64,000 nucleotides of DNA. Source: Phaseolus vulgaris (Eukaryota; Streptophyta; Magnoliopsida; Fabales; Fabaceae). The notes under the pieces are model-generated. The model had not been told where the DNA came from and did not search any database. It was given only the letters and a program-made list of their open reading frames with translations. The stretch is taken from contig NC_023750.2 of NCBI RefSeq assembly GCF_000499845.2, positions 9,631,845 to 9,695,844 on the forward strand, in the 5' to 3' direction. Position 1 is the first letter of the stretch. Every line of letters starts with the position of its first letter. Below, in pieces: positions 43,821 to 55,222 of the stretch. Position numbers and translations under genes: made by a program.

Positions 43821-44904
43821 TGTTGAAGATGGGAAGCTTTGATGTATCAAATCCTCATGAAGCCTGAAGCTGTGTTGTGTTTTAGGTTTAGGCTTTGTTA
43901 TGGGGTTTAGAATCTTTGTAAGATCAGTCTTGATTCTCAAACAAAGCTTATTTCAATCTGTTTTAAAGATTAAAGTGTTTTTCCATGCAAAGGGAAAAAC
44001 AACCGATTAAAGTTTCGAGATAATCGGTTGTTTGTCACTTAGCTGGCAAATGTGTTTTGAAACTAGTTTTTGTATTAGTTGTATAACTGTCAAAACCATT
44101 CAACCGGTTAAATCACAGTTTTAACCGATTAAATGTAAGTTTTCATAACAGTTTTTTGAAAACCTGTTTTAACTTATTTGGTTGTTCAAATCTGCCTTCA
44201 ACGGTAGCTTCTCAAGTAATATAAAACAAGTCTTCTTTCAAATGTGAATGATTGATGAAACAGAAAAAACTTGATACTCTGATTTGAGAGATTACCAACT
44301 ATTTGTGAAAAGGTGTTTTACCAAGTTTTAACAAGATTGCTTTTGAGCTTTGTTGTGATTCAAGAACTGATCAATAGGGTTTCTGGTGTACTATGATTCC
44401 AGGTGTTTTCTACCCTTGTTTAGGTTCTTGTAATTGTTCATATTACTCTCTATAAAATTGTTGTAAAATCCTATAAAGTCAGTGTGATTTTGGCTTGAGG
44501 TGTTGGCTGTGTGCAAAGAGGGTGAGTAGGCTTTGTGGGATTCAAAGTCACCTCTTTGTGTTGTGTGTGTAATCTGTGATTGGTTACATAGTGAAATACT
44601 CAGTGGTTTGACTGAGGACTAGATGTAGCTTTGGGATAGAGTGAACCAGTATAAACCTTGTGTGTAATTCTTTCTATCTCTTCTCTCCATAACTGTTTGA
44701 TATTTTTCCGCTGTCATAAACAACCAGTTAAATCATTATTTTAACCGATTATAATTCTGATATCTGCTTCTGTTTGGTAATATGATTGGCTTTCTGAATT
44801 GCTTTTCTTAGTTGATTGTTAAAGTTTCATTCTAAGCAAAGTATTTGTGAAAATCTTTTGTAAACAATTCACCCCCCCTCTTGTTTAAGCCATCGATCCT
44901 AACA
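43821..44904 (+). repeat. Solo LTR, Sirevirus-like copia, TSD GTAGG
   Basis: 1084 bp, TGTTGAAGATGGG to ATCCTAACA, with the perfect duplication GTAGG (43816-43820 and 44905-44909). It is of the AACCGATTAAA/AATCGGTTG type (pairs near 43999-44032 and 44722-44750) and is closest in plan to 3541-4608 and 55223-56802. Removing it rejoins LINE ORF1 (SLSQLPTPCIKGDM). Confidence 0.9.
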
Positions 44905-44909
44905 GTAGG

Positions 44910-45062
44910 TAGTTGGGACAAAGAGATGCCACAAGTATTGCCCAAGGCCTAAGCAAAGGTTTTCCTATGTCCTTGCGTGGAAACCACCTTCTTAGTTGGA
45001 ACCACTTCGTTCTCTTTCAAACAACCCCAATGTATTAAAAAATTGGCAGAGGCCTTCGCCAT
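44910..45062 (-). pseudogene. LINE ORF1 N-terminus
   Basis: It starts at ATG (45062-45060), MAKASANFLIHWGCLKENEV, and continues to SLSQLPT. One in-frame TAG replaces a codon in KTFAxALGN. The rest of ORF1 continues beyond the inserted LTR at 43815. Confidence 0.7.
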
Positions 45063-45131
45063 TCTTGAAGTTCCACAAAACTCAAAGAAAAGACACCCTT
45101 GACCCTACACCACAATCGCCAGCAGCACTTG

Positions 45132-45470
45132 CACACGTTTCTTTATAAAAATATTGACTTTACCACAAATTAGATCTAGCTACATGAAAAAGATGGCAAC
45201 TTTTGTTGTGTGCAATGCCTTGGCACCAACACCAGCAACAACCGCACACGTTTCTTTATAAAAATCTTGACTTTACCACAAACTATATTTGACTAAATGA
45301 AAAAGGGCCAATTTTTTTGTATGCAATGCCTAGACACTCCCTGCCAACAACACTCGCACACGTTCCTTGATAAAAATCTTGACTTTACCACAAATTTTGA
45401 TAAAAATCCGAAGTTTATCACAAATTTAAACTGGCTACATGAAAAAGGTGGCAACTTTACAAAGAAAAAT
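45132..45470 (-). repeat. LINE 5' leader tandem repeat, about 112-bp unit, 3 copies
   Basis: Units start at 45132, 45245 and 45357 with CACACGTTTCTTTATAAAA-type sequence followed by TTGACTTTACCACAAA and ACATGAAAAAG. They lie just upstream of ORF1 of the minus-strand LINE, so they are probably part of its 5' untranslated region. Confidence 0.7.
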
Positions 45471-46410
45471 ATTTAAGGAAAGAATACACCTTGTATGTAG
45501 ATGTATAGTCGCCGTGCCACCACCAGCGTCTCTGCAGACTGTCGCGCCGCCACCGATCAGCACCCATGACCCCTGTGCCACCATCGTCCACCACCAAGCT
45601 GGAGAATGAATGACCACACACACAAACCCTAGACGCACCAAAACCCTTCGGAGGAGAGAGAATAAAACAAAAATCTTTTTCAATCATCAAAATTTTTGAA
45701 ATATCCAAAAAGAAATACAAAAATAGGTGTAACACCTTAGAGTATAGTTAGTGTTTATAAGATATATGAATAAAGTATAATGATCCTAGAAATCATTACT
45801 ATTACCACACACAATCTACAATAATAATTTGCATTGACTAATAAGAATGTAAACAATATAAAAAAATGTATCTACTATAAAAGAAATCACTATTAGTATA
45901 AGATTTTATAACGTGAAACAAACTTATATATGTACATCTTATACAATAATATTTCATATTTTAACTTTTTGAAATTTAGAAGCATCCCTCTCAGTTGTTA
46001 AAACATTTTCTCACTTGCAACATCCACGATTGTAGTAGGCCTAACAATTGGGAAACATATGATAAACTAACGATTAGAAAATAACAACTCTCAAGTAATA
46101 TCCTTATGTAAGTATATATACTCACATAGTTTCAATGCATATCCATCACATCATATGTAAAAAATAACATGCAATCAAAACGTTTTACAGAAGACAACGC
46201 TGTTATACTTGAATTCAAAGACTAACACTTGTGGGTTACTCTACCAATAGCATTGATCAAATTGACCACCCCCTTAGGGTAGAAATACTATTAACTCTAC
46301 CCTAATCTGATCTACCTCATTGCAGCCTTAGGGAATGCTTCCAGTAACCCCTTTCGGCATTGATTCCTCACCACATAGTACCTTAGTGCATTTGACTCGG
46401 ACCACTAATG
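45471..46410. other. LINE leader remnant and flank, no gene
   Basis: Positions 45500-45640 are GC-rich and may be the start of the LINE leader. From about 45700 the sequence is AT-rich without recognised content. At 46406-46410 the sequence TAATG is the probable target duplication of Sire-B. Confidence 0.45.
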
Positions 46411-47466
46411 TGTTGAACAAGATGTTTTGATGTCTCCAAATTCAAGAGGAAAACTTGAAGACCTTGCTGCTGGGTGTGTGTGTGTTGTCTAGTTGTTTGA
46501 AACATGTTATTTCACTCCTCAAGATGATCCAAGTTCACTTGAATCTTTAACCTTTTGAAAAGATGTGTTTTCTAAATAGCTGTCAAAATTTCAACAGGTT
46601 GTTTGAAACAATAGGTTGTTTTACCTTAGCAGTTTTTGAAAAGGTTTTGAAAAACTTGGTTGACTTTGCTGTCAAACCAAAACAATCGATTGTTTTCCTG
46701 AAAACCTTAACAGAATTCTGCTAAGTGGTTTTAATATGTTTTAAATGATCCTAACTAACTTGGCTCCTTTATTAAATGTTTTTGACCACTTGGTTGGTCT
46801 ATATAAAGGTGGTTTTACGCTTCTAATCTTGGAGTAAGAGAAAGAGTTCATCAAAACAGTTTTTCCAAGATTTGAAAGTGCTTTGGATCATTCTTAAGTG
46901 TGTGAAATAGGATTGGGTTGTAATTCTGATCTTTAAGCTTTGTAATACCCAGGTGTATTCTATTCCCTTCTTCCTTGATTACTGTATTTTTGTAGTTGTG
47001 TTGCCAAGGAGTGTTGTGTGTTCTTGAGGTGTTCAAGATCAACATTCTTGGTGTGGTTTGCCAAAGGTAGTGTGTTTCTTGAGGGGTTCAAGGTCACTAC
47101 TTTGGTGTGTGATGTGTGTAATCTGGTTTTGATTGCATAATGGATTACCCAGTGGTTTCTGGGGACTGGATATAGCTCTTGGTGTAAGAGTGAACCAGTA
47201 TAAATCTGTTTTTGTGATTCTATCTTTCCTTGATCTCACATATATCTATTTTAAGTTGTTTTTATTAACTGCTGATAAAAACAACCGATTGTTTTGACAA
47301 AACAACCGATTGTTTTTCTGATATCATCTTAAAACAGTTTTGGGTATTTGTTTCCTTGATTCTTTTCTTTGTAATTCAGCAATGATTTTCATTATACCTT
47401 CAAAGTTTGCGAAAATCCATCTTAAACAATTCACCACCCTCTCATTTAAGGCCATATATTCTAACA
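46411..47466 (+). repeat. Sire-B 5' LTR
   Basis: 1056 bp, TGTTGAACAAGATG to TTCTAACA. It holds the fully palindromic AAACAATCGATTGTTT at about 46679 and a pair of AAACAACCGATTGTTT near 47279-47316. A TATA-like box CTATATAAAGG lies at about 46799. Confidence 0.92.
46797..46809 (+). promoter_or_regulatory. TATA-like box of Sire-B LTR
   Basis: GTCTATATAAAGG, with the same sequence in the 3' LTR (52142-52154). It is a plausible core promoter of the element. Confidence 0.55.
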
Positions 47467-47481
47467 ATTGGCATTAAGAGC
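47467..47481 (+). other. Primer-binding site of Sire-B
   Basis: ATTGGCATTAAGAGC follows the LTR directly. It is related to the Sire-A site and to the initiator-Met tRNA type. Confidence 0.65.
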
Positions 47482-47528
47482 TAAGTTCTTGAAAGTTATT
47501 CAAGTTTTCAATCCTAAATCTTTTTTCT

Positions 47529-48630
47529 ATGGCTGAAAAACTACCTTTTGGGGAGGGTGCCTCAATTAACAGGCCACCTCTATTTTCTGGATTGAATTAT
47601 CAATAATGGAAGGTTAGAATGAAATTCTTTGTTGAATCTATAGATAGAAAAATCTGGAATGTTATTACAAATAGCTATCTCATACCTATATCTGAAAATG
47701 TTTCTTCTGAAAGAGAACATCTTGATTGTGTAGCTATGAACATCATTGTATCTGCACTTGATTCTAATGAATTGTTCAAGGTTTCAGAATGTAGTTCTGT
47801 AAAAGAAATGTGGAATACCCTTGAATTGTATCACAAGAATCCATGGAGTGCCTTGATGGACAAAGAAGAATCTTCTGTTGAATCTTTCTCTTCAGAATCC
47901 AGAAAGGAGGTTTGTCTTATGACAAAAGAAGAATCTGAATCAAGTCAAGCAAGAAGGAAAAGAAAGCAAAATAAAAAAGAAGCCAATCTATGTTTGATGG
48001 CCAATGAAGAAGATGATGCAAGTAGTGTAAGTTTTTGTACTTCTTTAAATGCTGAAAATTATAGTAAACTTTTTCAAGCCTTTAATGAAACTCATAAGGA
48101 AGCTAATAGGTTGACCCTTTTAAATAAACGGTTGAAAGGTTTAAACAACTCGTTGGAAAATAGAGTCAAGACTTTGGAAGAAGAGTTGAACCATTCAAAA
48201 ACAGATTTTGAAAGTTTGGAAATGATTTACGAAAACTCTTCTTGCAAGTGTGATTCTAGCTTTTGTGAAAATTGTGAATCTTTTCAAAAGAAGGTTCACT
48301 ATCTTTCCAAAGGCCAATCCAATCTTGAAACTGTTCTTGCTTCTCAAAAATGTGTTTTTGGCAAGGCTGGGTTGGGGTTTAATCCAACAGCAAGAACAAA
48401 TCTGTTTCAAAACGCTTTTCAAGTTTCTTTGAAAAACAACCTGTTGTTTTATCGAAACAACCGGTTGAAATTTGTCATTATTGCATGAAAAGGGGCAACA
48501 CTATTAGATTTTGTAGAGTAAGAAGGTTTTCTGTTCCTAAAGGTATTTTGAAATGGGTTCCTAAGGTTTCTAAGGTTCCTATTAACATCATTGACCCAAA
48601 TTCATAAGGGGACCAAATCTTGCTTCTTAA
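47529..48630 (+). pseudogene. Sire-B gag, internally deleted
   Basis: It starts at ATG 47529, MAEKLPFGEGASINRPPLF, with a TAA soon after (about 47604) in place of a Phe codon in LNYQFWKV. It then reads through 47619-48488 (SALDSNELFKVSECSSVKEMW). The RNA-binding middle part present in Sire-A is missing after EMWNTLELYHKN. An acidic coiled-coil part follows, then a frameshift near 48480 into CMKRGNTIRFCR. Two palindrome copies at about 48434-48474 are translated within the open frame (KNNLLFYRNNRLK). Confidence 0.8.
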
Positions 48631-48960
48631 TCTTTTGTTGTAGGTATCCTTGGCAACCAAGAATCACTTTTGGACTTGAAGAGTGACTGCTAAAGGGAAA
48701 ACCATCAAAAGAAAGGTCTGTCTCTGTGCCTGTACTTTCAATTGTATATGTCTTGCAAGGTTCTTTGAATGTCAAGAGACATCCTTGGCACATGCATAGT
48801 GTTGATCAAAAGAGAAACTTCAGAGAGAGTGCTATGATGAAGAATGATCAAAGTGATGCTTATGGTTCAAGAGCATATCCACCTTACTCATATTCTTGAC
48901 AAGTTAAAATTCATGACCTATGTAAAGGAACTTCAAGAATAAAGAGTCTGATATGGTGTT
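48631..48960 (+). other. Sire-B interior spacer
   Basis: Degraded sequence between gag and the RT fragment. No complete domain is recognised. Protease and integrase should lie here and are deleted. Confidence 0.5.
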
Positions 48961-49590
48961 GTTGATGGCTTATAATTGTGGAAGAGTCTGTCCATGTGGT
49001 GTTTGATGAAATCATTCATAGTGATCAGGGTTCTACAAAGGTTTATACAGAAGAAGATGAGCAGAGCATCACCTTGGAAAACCTGGAATCCTGTCCAGCA
49101 AAACAACCGATTGATTCTGCGAAACAACCAGTTGAAATTCTGCAACAGGAAGAGTTGCCAAAGGAATGGAGAATTCCAAGGGATCCTTAAGTGGAGAACA
49201 TCATTGGATGCAAATGGGTTTTCAATAAACAAGCTAGATGAATCTAAAGTAATTACAAGGAACAAGGCAAGGCTTGTGGTTAAAGGTTATAATCAATAAG
49301 AAGACATAGATTATGGTGAAACCTTTGCTTCAGTTGCAAGATTAGAAGTTGTAAGGTTGTTGCTGGCCTTTGCTTGTTTAAGTGGATTCAAATTGTTTCA
49401 AATGGATGATAAGAGTGTTTTCCTCAATGGAATTATCAATGAGGAAGTCTATGTTGAACAACCACTGAGCTTTGAAGATCATCAACATCCTAACCATGTA
49501 TACAAGCTGAAAAATGGGCTTAAGCAAACTCCAAGGCAGTGTGGTATGAGAGGCTTAGTAACTTGTATATGTTCATCCTTTGTAAAGTAA
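48961..49590 (+). pseudogene. Sire-B reverse transcriptase N-terminal fragment
   Basis: Copia-type RT (RVT_2) start: CKWVFNKQARLDESKVITRN, ARLVVKGYNQ, YGETFASVARLEVVRLLLAF, KLFQMDDKSVFLNG, EEVYVEQPLSFEDH and YKLKNGLKQTPRQ. The normal finger-palm start is present, but the catalytic YVDD part is not. Stops at about 49188 and 49298 and a truncation at about 49550 make it a remnant. Two palindrome copies near 49101-49140 are translated as KQPIDSAKQPVE. Confidence 0.8.
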
Positions 49591-50602
49591 GTTGTATATG
49601 TTCATCCTATGCTTTTGGCTTCATAAGACCAAATGAGATTCTAAACATGATTGAGGTAATGCAAAGGTATGAATGTATTTCATTATGCATTTCCCATCAC
49701 TTTGAAATATGATTTGCTTTGAAAAATAACATTTTCTTGCTGTCTCAAAAAAACAACCGATTGCCGATTGTTTTACCTCTGGAACATTTGAATAAAACTG
49801 TTATGATTTCTTATGCATGATTACAACTGTTTCTTTTCTTTCATAACCCATTATGAATCAAATATGCATTCTTTGTGCCTCTGAATTATATCATAAAGAG
49901 ATATATTCTTTGTTTTCCTTGAAATTTAAAGCTTTTTATGAATGGAAACCACATTGGTGGTCATGGGGTTAATGAATATTTATGAATGTATCTTTGGAAT
50001 GTCTAGAAGGTTTGCTCTTAACAAAAGAAAGAATATTTCTACCAAATCCACCTCTTGAGCAATCATTTGACCAACTTGAATTGCTGGATAAAGAAAAGAT
50101 AGGGGAGAAATTATGGTCTCCCTGCTGAAATTTCTGGGGTTTATGGTTCTTTGATTCTGCTGTTGTCATAGCTCTGATACACCATAGATTTTGCTGCAAT
50201 TCTGATATGATATCAAAGGTTTGTTGCTGCAATGGTGTTGCTACACATACTGGTATTCTGGTTTTTCTTAATCCTGATTTTATCCCTTCTTTCATTCTAT
50301 TTGAAAAGACAAATAGGGGGCTGCTGCTACACTATGGTGTTATCTGGTTTTTATCATGGTTTAAATTCTGTTGCTGCCATGCTCTTATTCACCATAGATC
50401 TGCTACACACAAGTCTCATTTTGGCACTGGTTTTTATGGCTATTTGGATGGTTTTTCTGCTTCAAGGCTTATGTAGAAAAATGGTTTTGTGTGCCTTGGT
50501 ATCCTGTTGGTACACTTGCTTTGTATATGCACAAATTCTGTTTTGCAGGACCTTTCAAGTTCAGAAGCAACAACACAAACAAACCAGGGATTTGTCTTCA
50601 TC
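49591..50602 (+). other. Sire-B 3' interior, no gene
   Basis: Noncoding remainder before the 3' LTR. It contains one incomplete palindrome (49748-49776) and a degenerate PPT copy (AAATAGGGGG at about 50311). No ORF resembles the downstream ORF of Sire-A. Confidence 0.55.
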
Positions 50603-50616
50603 AAATAGGGGGAGAT
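50603..50616 (+). other. Polypurine tract of Sire-B
   Basis: AAATAGGGGGAGAT directly before the 3' LTR, identical to Sire-A. Confidence 0.85.
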
Positions 50617-50703
50617 TGTTGAACAAGATGTTTTGATGTCTCCAAATCCAAGAGGAAAACTTGAAGACCTTGCTGCTGTGTGTGTGTGTTATCTAGTTGT
50701 TTG

Positions 50704-51829
50704 TGTACCGTTCCGTACCCGGGCGTTGACAAAGTCAAGGTCAAAGTCAGTGTCGAGGTCAAAGTCAACATAAGGTGTCGCCAAGGCAAAGCGTCGCCAA
50801 GGTAGGGCGTCGCCAAGGTAGGGCGTCGCCAAGGCAAAATGTCACAAGAGCAAGGCCACCACAGTGTTGCTCCCCGATACCCATGGGTAGGAAAGACCAT
50901 GGAGGGAGCGACGCCATGGGAAGGCCTTAATCCCCGATAACCCGGGTTAGCAATAAAGAGAAGAAAAAGGTGGCTTCAAGGCCATAGTAATAGCACCAGT
51001 GGAGAGCAATCTGACTCGTGAAGTGCCCGTGTCGCCCCAGAGAAGCCCTTGGGATAGTCACGACCATGAGCAGGGTCATTCCCAGGGGTAGCCGGGTGCA
51101 GGGTACGAGAGGAAGGTAGATACGCTCTCAAAGCGAGTGACTAGAGGTTTGGGGCACGAGTTGGCACCCAAAAAGTCACCCCTGGCGCAGATGCACTCCC
51201 AGGTAGGAGGACTCACACGGGAAAAATACCCCTAAGTTGGGTCGTAGTACTGTGAGGCCCTCCACGTGTGATAGCAGCCAAGTCAGAATAGAAACATCAA
51301 TTGGTCAGGTACAAGGTAATTAAAGCTATTTAAGTTAAAGTTTCTGTTTCGAGCGTTTAAGGTACTTTAAATGCTCCAAGCGGTTTAAATGTCTTAAAGG
51401 CGCTGAACGTTTCATAGCCTTAAATGCGCTTTAAGACGCTTTAAATGCTAGAGTCATTTAAATAGAACCGGGAATGTTGGAAACGGGGTTCGGACTTTTG
51501 GCAAACTTTCCCAGAATACACTCTAGTTGCTTGCTCGAGTCTTGAGGCTACGCACAAGGGACTAGAGAGAGGTTGTTTGCCAGAAGGAGAAAAGATACAC
51601 AACACACAGTTCTTTCGACCACCTTCAGAGTGCCATTCACGGTGCTCCGATACGGAGGTGTAGAGTTTTTGGTGTTTCTTGCTAGCTGACTTGAGCGTCG
51701 GAGTGCAATCGGCCGCTAGGGCGCCCTTTGTCCTTCTTTGCAGGTATCCACTGATTGCCAAAGGGAAGGTGTCCCTAGCTAACGGGCAGAGTTGTGCGCA
51801 AAGACGTCCCAGGTCAACCGGCCGGAACA
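50704..51829 (+). repeat. Solo LTR (Tat-2 family) in Sire-B 3' LTR, TSD GTTTG
   Basis: 1126 bp, TGTACCGTTCCG to GCCGGAACA, with the perfect duplication GTTTG (50699-50703 and 51830-51834). It is closely similar to the Tat-2 LTR, including the CGTCGCC minisatellite, hairpin, GCGCTTTAA cluster with TATA-like CATTTAAATAGAACC (about 51448-51463), and the GACTTGAGCGTCGGAGTGC block. Confidence 0.93.
50871..50907 (+). other. Hairpin copy in the solo LTR at 50704
   Basis: CCATGG (50881-50886), loop GTAGGAAAGA, CCATGG (50897-50902), with outer UCCC/GGGA as in Tat-2. Confidence 0.6.
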
Positions 51830-52792
51830 GTTTGAAACTTGTTAATTCACTCCTTAAGATGATCCAAGTTCATTTGAATCTTTAACCTTTTGAAAAGATG
51901 TGTTTTCTAAAAAGCTGTCAAAATTTCAACAGGTTGTTTGAAACAACAGGTTGTTTTACCTTAGCAGTTTTTGAAAAGGTTTTGAAAAACTTGGTTGACT
52001 TTGCTGTCAAACCAAAACAATCGATTGTTTCGACAAAACAACCGATTGTTTTCCTGAAAACCTTAACAAAATTATGTTAAGTGGTTTTAAATGATCCTAA
52101 CTAACTTGGCTCCTTTATTAAATGTTTTTGACCACTTGGTTGGTCTATATAAAGGTGGTTTTACGCTCCTAATCTTGGAGTAAGAGAAAGAGTTCATCAA
52201 AACAGTTTTTCCAAGATTTGAAAGTGCTTTGGATCATTCTTAAGTGTGTGAAATAGGATTGGGTTGTAATTCTGATCTTTAAGCTTTGTAATACCCAGGT
52301 GTATTCTATTCCCTTCTTCCTTGGTTACTGTATTTTTGTAGTTGTGTTGCCAAGGAGTGTTGTGTGTTCTTGAGGTGTTCAAGATCAACATTCTTGGTGT
52401 GGTTTGCCAAAGGTAGTGTGTTTCTTAAGGGGTTCAAGGTCACTACTTTGGTGTGTGATGTGTGTAATCTGGTTTTGATTGCATAATGGATTACCCAGTG
52501 GTTTCTGGGGACTGGATGTAGCTCTTGGTGTAAGAGTGAACCAGTATAAATCTGTTTGTGTGATTCTCTCTTTCCTTGATCTCACATATATCTGTTTTAA
52601 GTTGTTTTTATTAACTGCTGATAAAAACAACCGATTGTTTTTCTGATATCATCTTAAAACAGTTTTGGGTATTTGTTTCCTTGATTCTTTTCTCTGTAAT
52701 TCAGCATTGATTTTCATTATACCTTCAAAGTTTGTGAAAATCCCTCTTAAAGAATTCACCCCCGCTTTCGTTTAAGGCCATATATTCTAACA

Positions 52793-53352
52793 TAGTGAAC
52801 CTTGGATCTCATTGAATCCACTCCAACATAGATCACCACACTAAATGAAAGTTGTACCTCTCGGGTACCACACATATCATTAAAGAATGTTAGTAGATTA
52901 TGGACACCAACCCCTATATATTCTCGATCTTACACCATTTACCTCAAAGTACAAGTATATAACTTTCCAATACTATTTCAATTTAACCTTAATAAAAAGT
53001 TCAAAAACATCCAATAATTCTAGTTTTTTTAATCAACAAAGAATGAATAAAATAAAGTGGCGCATTTGAGGGATGATCCAACCTTCCTACAAAATGAAAT
53101 TTGTGTGGTAGACAACCACCAAAAAGCCCTTGTAAAAACTGGCTTTTTAGGTCTCCTAGATCCAGTAATTCTAGTTGATTTTCTCTTAAGCAACAATTTG
53201 GTCATTTGAGTGAAAATTTTCCCAAATTGATTCTCTTTCTAATGGGCTATTTTCGCTTGGCTAATTTTTTTAAACATTTTTTGCTTGAATGAAAAATTAC
53301 TCACTTGAGAAAAAAAATGCATCGCCTTGACTCACATCAGCACTGCCACACT
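52793..53352. other. Flank between Sire-B and solo LTR, no gene
   Basis: Noncoding. The right part contains CACTTGAG and CTTGAATGAAAAATTACTC-like words that continue beyond the next solo LTR (CTTGAGCAAAA at 54500-54540), so these pieces belonged to one repeat before the insertion. The identity is not recognised. Confidence 0.5.
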
Positions 53353-54495
53353 TGTTGACTAAGAAGATCTTGATGATTCCAAACTATCATGAAGATTGGG
53401 AAGTTGTGTGTGTGTAGGTAGATTTTGTTTTAATTATTTGCAATGCATTATGGTCCAAGTTATCTTCAAAAGCTATCTCCAAGAAATGTTTTGTTTTCTA
53501 AATCTGCTGTGTTTTTTAATCAATTGATTCTACCAGAGTCTTCTGACTATAGTAAGTACTTTTATACAAATTGTTTATTGTATCAACCAGTTGAAAATAC
53601 TTAAGCTTTTATGAAGATTTGAAAATTTTCTGTTTTCAAATTTTTATTTTCTATTTAACGAAATCAACAAGTTATTACGAAAAATTAACTAGTTTAAATA
53701 TTGTTGTTTTCGATTGTTAAAATAAAATAGTTAGTTATTTTAAAAAAAATAATTAAATGTTTTAAACTATTTTCTGTTTTATAACTAAACAAATTTAATT
53801 TTATTAAACTTTTTTCAATAATTGATTAAACCATTTTTACATGCATTGAAAACTTATATAAGGAGATGATCTGTACATTTCAAAAACATGATTTTTGAAA
53901 GAGAGAAAACATATTGTTTCAAAATTGTTCTTGGAGATTATCTTTGTTTCTTGGATCATTCTTGTGTCGTGAAAAAGGTTTTATGGTTTTGAATTTCTCT
54001 ATGCTTCATTCTGTAATATCTCAGGTGTTCTCATACCTTTATTTCTTTTCTTGTATACTGTTAAAGCAGATTCATATAGGGTTTCTGGATTTCTGTTGAG
54101 TGGTTGACAGTGAAAGTTCTTCTAAGGTTCAAGAATTAAACTTTTGGTTGTATCTGGTGTAATCTTTATTCTCAATTTAGTGAATTCTCAATTGTTTGAC
54201 TGAGGACTGGATGTAGTTGTTGGTGTAAGAGTGAACTAGTATAAATCATTTGAGCATCTCTCTCTCATTATTGCTTTATCTGTTGTTTTCTTGTTTATGG
54301 AAAATTTCAATTGGTTGAATAAACATAATAGCCGATTAATATTTGGTGTATATGTTTGTTGCTATTTTTATAATCGGTTGAAAAGAAAAATCAATCAATT
54401 AATTTTATCAAGTTTCCAATCTGACTTCATCTTTTGCGAAAATGATTTGAAAAACAATTAAACCATGCTCTTGTTTTAGGCCAACAATTCTAATA
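53353..54495 (+). repeat. Solo LTR, Sirevirus-like, TSD ACACT
   Basis: 1143 bp, TGTTGACTAAG to TTCTAATA (family consensus TTCTAACA with one change), duplication ACACT (53348-53352 and 54496-54500). It has degenerate palindrome sites and the TGGATGTAGTTG...GTGAACTAGTATAAA blocks (54209-54245). It is older than the other solo LTRs by its divergence. Confidence 0.8.
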
Positions 54496-54500
54496 ACACT

Positions 54501-55222
54501 TTTGCTTGAGCAAAAAGGCCTTGCTTGAGCAAAAATTGTACTACTTTCGGGCATCTCATCACCACCACATTTTCACTTGAGCCAAAATAGGGTTGAGACA
54601 AACCTTCCCATGGAGGAAACCTCCATTTTCCCCCTAACAAACAAGTTTTTCACCTCTCAGATCATCAACAAACAACCAAACAATGACTATAAAAGCAGGG
54701 TTTCAAGCAAACATAACACATTACAATCATTACAAAAATTTCATACTATATGTCCTAATTATTATCTTTGAATGTTAACTTCCCTAACCTGGATTCAGTT
54801 AACTCCTTTTCTCAAATAAGAATGTTGTGACCCAAATCTTAATTCCCCTTTATCTCAATTTTGGACAACATTACCCATGAATAGAATCAAATTAGAAAAG
54901 TCCCCAGAAAATAAAATCTCTTTTCAAAAAAATTCTAAGAATAAATAAACTTAGACTTACTTGTTCACAAATCTGATTAGGTAGAATTCCCCCTTTCTTT
55001 TTTAGCTTCTTGTTGCATCTTCTGGATCTAAAATCTGACAAAGTTTCAATACGTGATTTTATCTAATGTATGTTACAAATCATACACCATCCATTAGGTT
55101 ATGAATATCAAAAGATTTAAGTTTTGTTCGAAATTCTCAAAAGACTAAAAGGTAAAGTTAAATGTTGTAATGGAATATCTAACACTTTGTCACATCATAG
55201 GGAAGACATTGAAAATTGATTG
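54501..55222. other. Flank, no gene
   Basis: Noncoding. It begins with CTTGAGC-type repeated words that pair with the sequence left of the solo LTR. No gene or structured repeat is recognised. Confidence 0.5.

Larger units (their letters stand above)
36851..45700 (-). mobile_element. Old L1-type LINE with RNase H, interrupted by two solo LTRs
   Basis: Reading right to left: a repeat-containing 5' leader, ORF1 (start at 45062) with a DUF4283-like domain and zinc knuckle, and ORF2 with AP-type endonuclease, RT, zinc-binding region and C-terminal RNase H. Two copia solo LTRs (43821-44904 and 41413-43236) split ORF1. Many stops and frameshifts show that it is inactive. The right boundary is approximate; target duplications were not found. 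Confidence 0.85.
46411..52792 (+). mobile_element. Sire-B: deleted Sirevirus-like copia element
   Basis: The LTRs are 46411-47466 and 50617-52792 (the latter interrupted by a Tat-type solo LTR). The flanking 5-mers are TAATG and TAGTG, matching at four of five bases. The interior has a PBS, a deleted gag, a fragment of RT, long noncoding sequence and a PPT. Protease, integrase and most of RT and RNase H are missing. It is non-autonomous. Confidence 0.87.
50617..52792 (+). repeat. Sire-B 3' LTR, interrupted
   Basis: The parts are 50617-50703 and 51835-52792 (1045 bp together). They match the 5' LTR closely, with differences in the palindrome region: two copies near 52013-52050 and one near 52626 where the 5' LTR has one and two. 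The interruption is a Tat-type solo LTR. Confidence 0.92.

Noticed and set aside
46406..52797. Perfect target duplication for Sire-B
   Set aside because: The flanking 5-mers are TAATG and TAGTG, one mismatch; it is kept only as a probable duplication.
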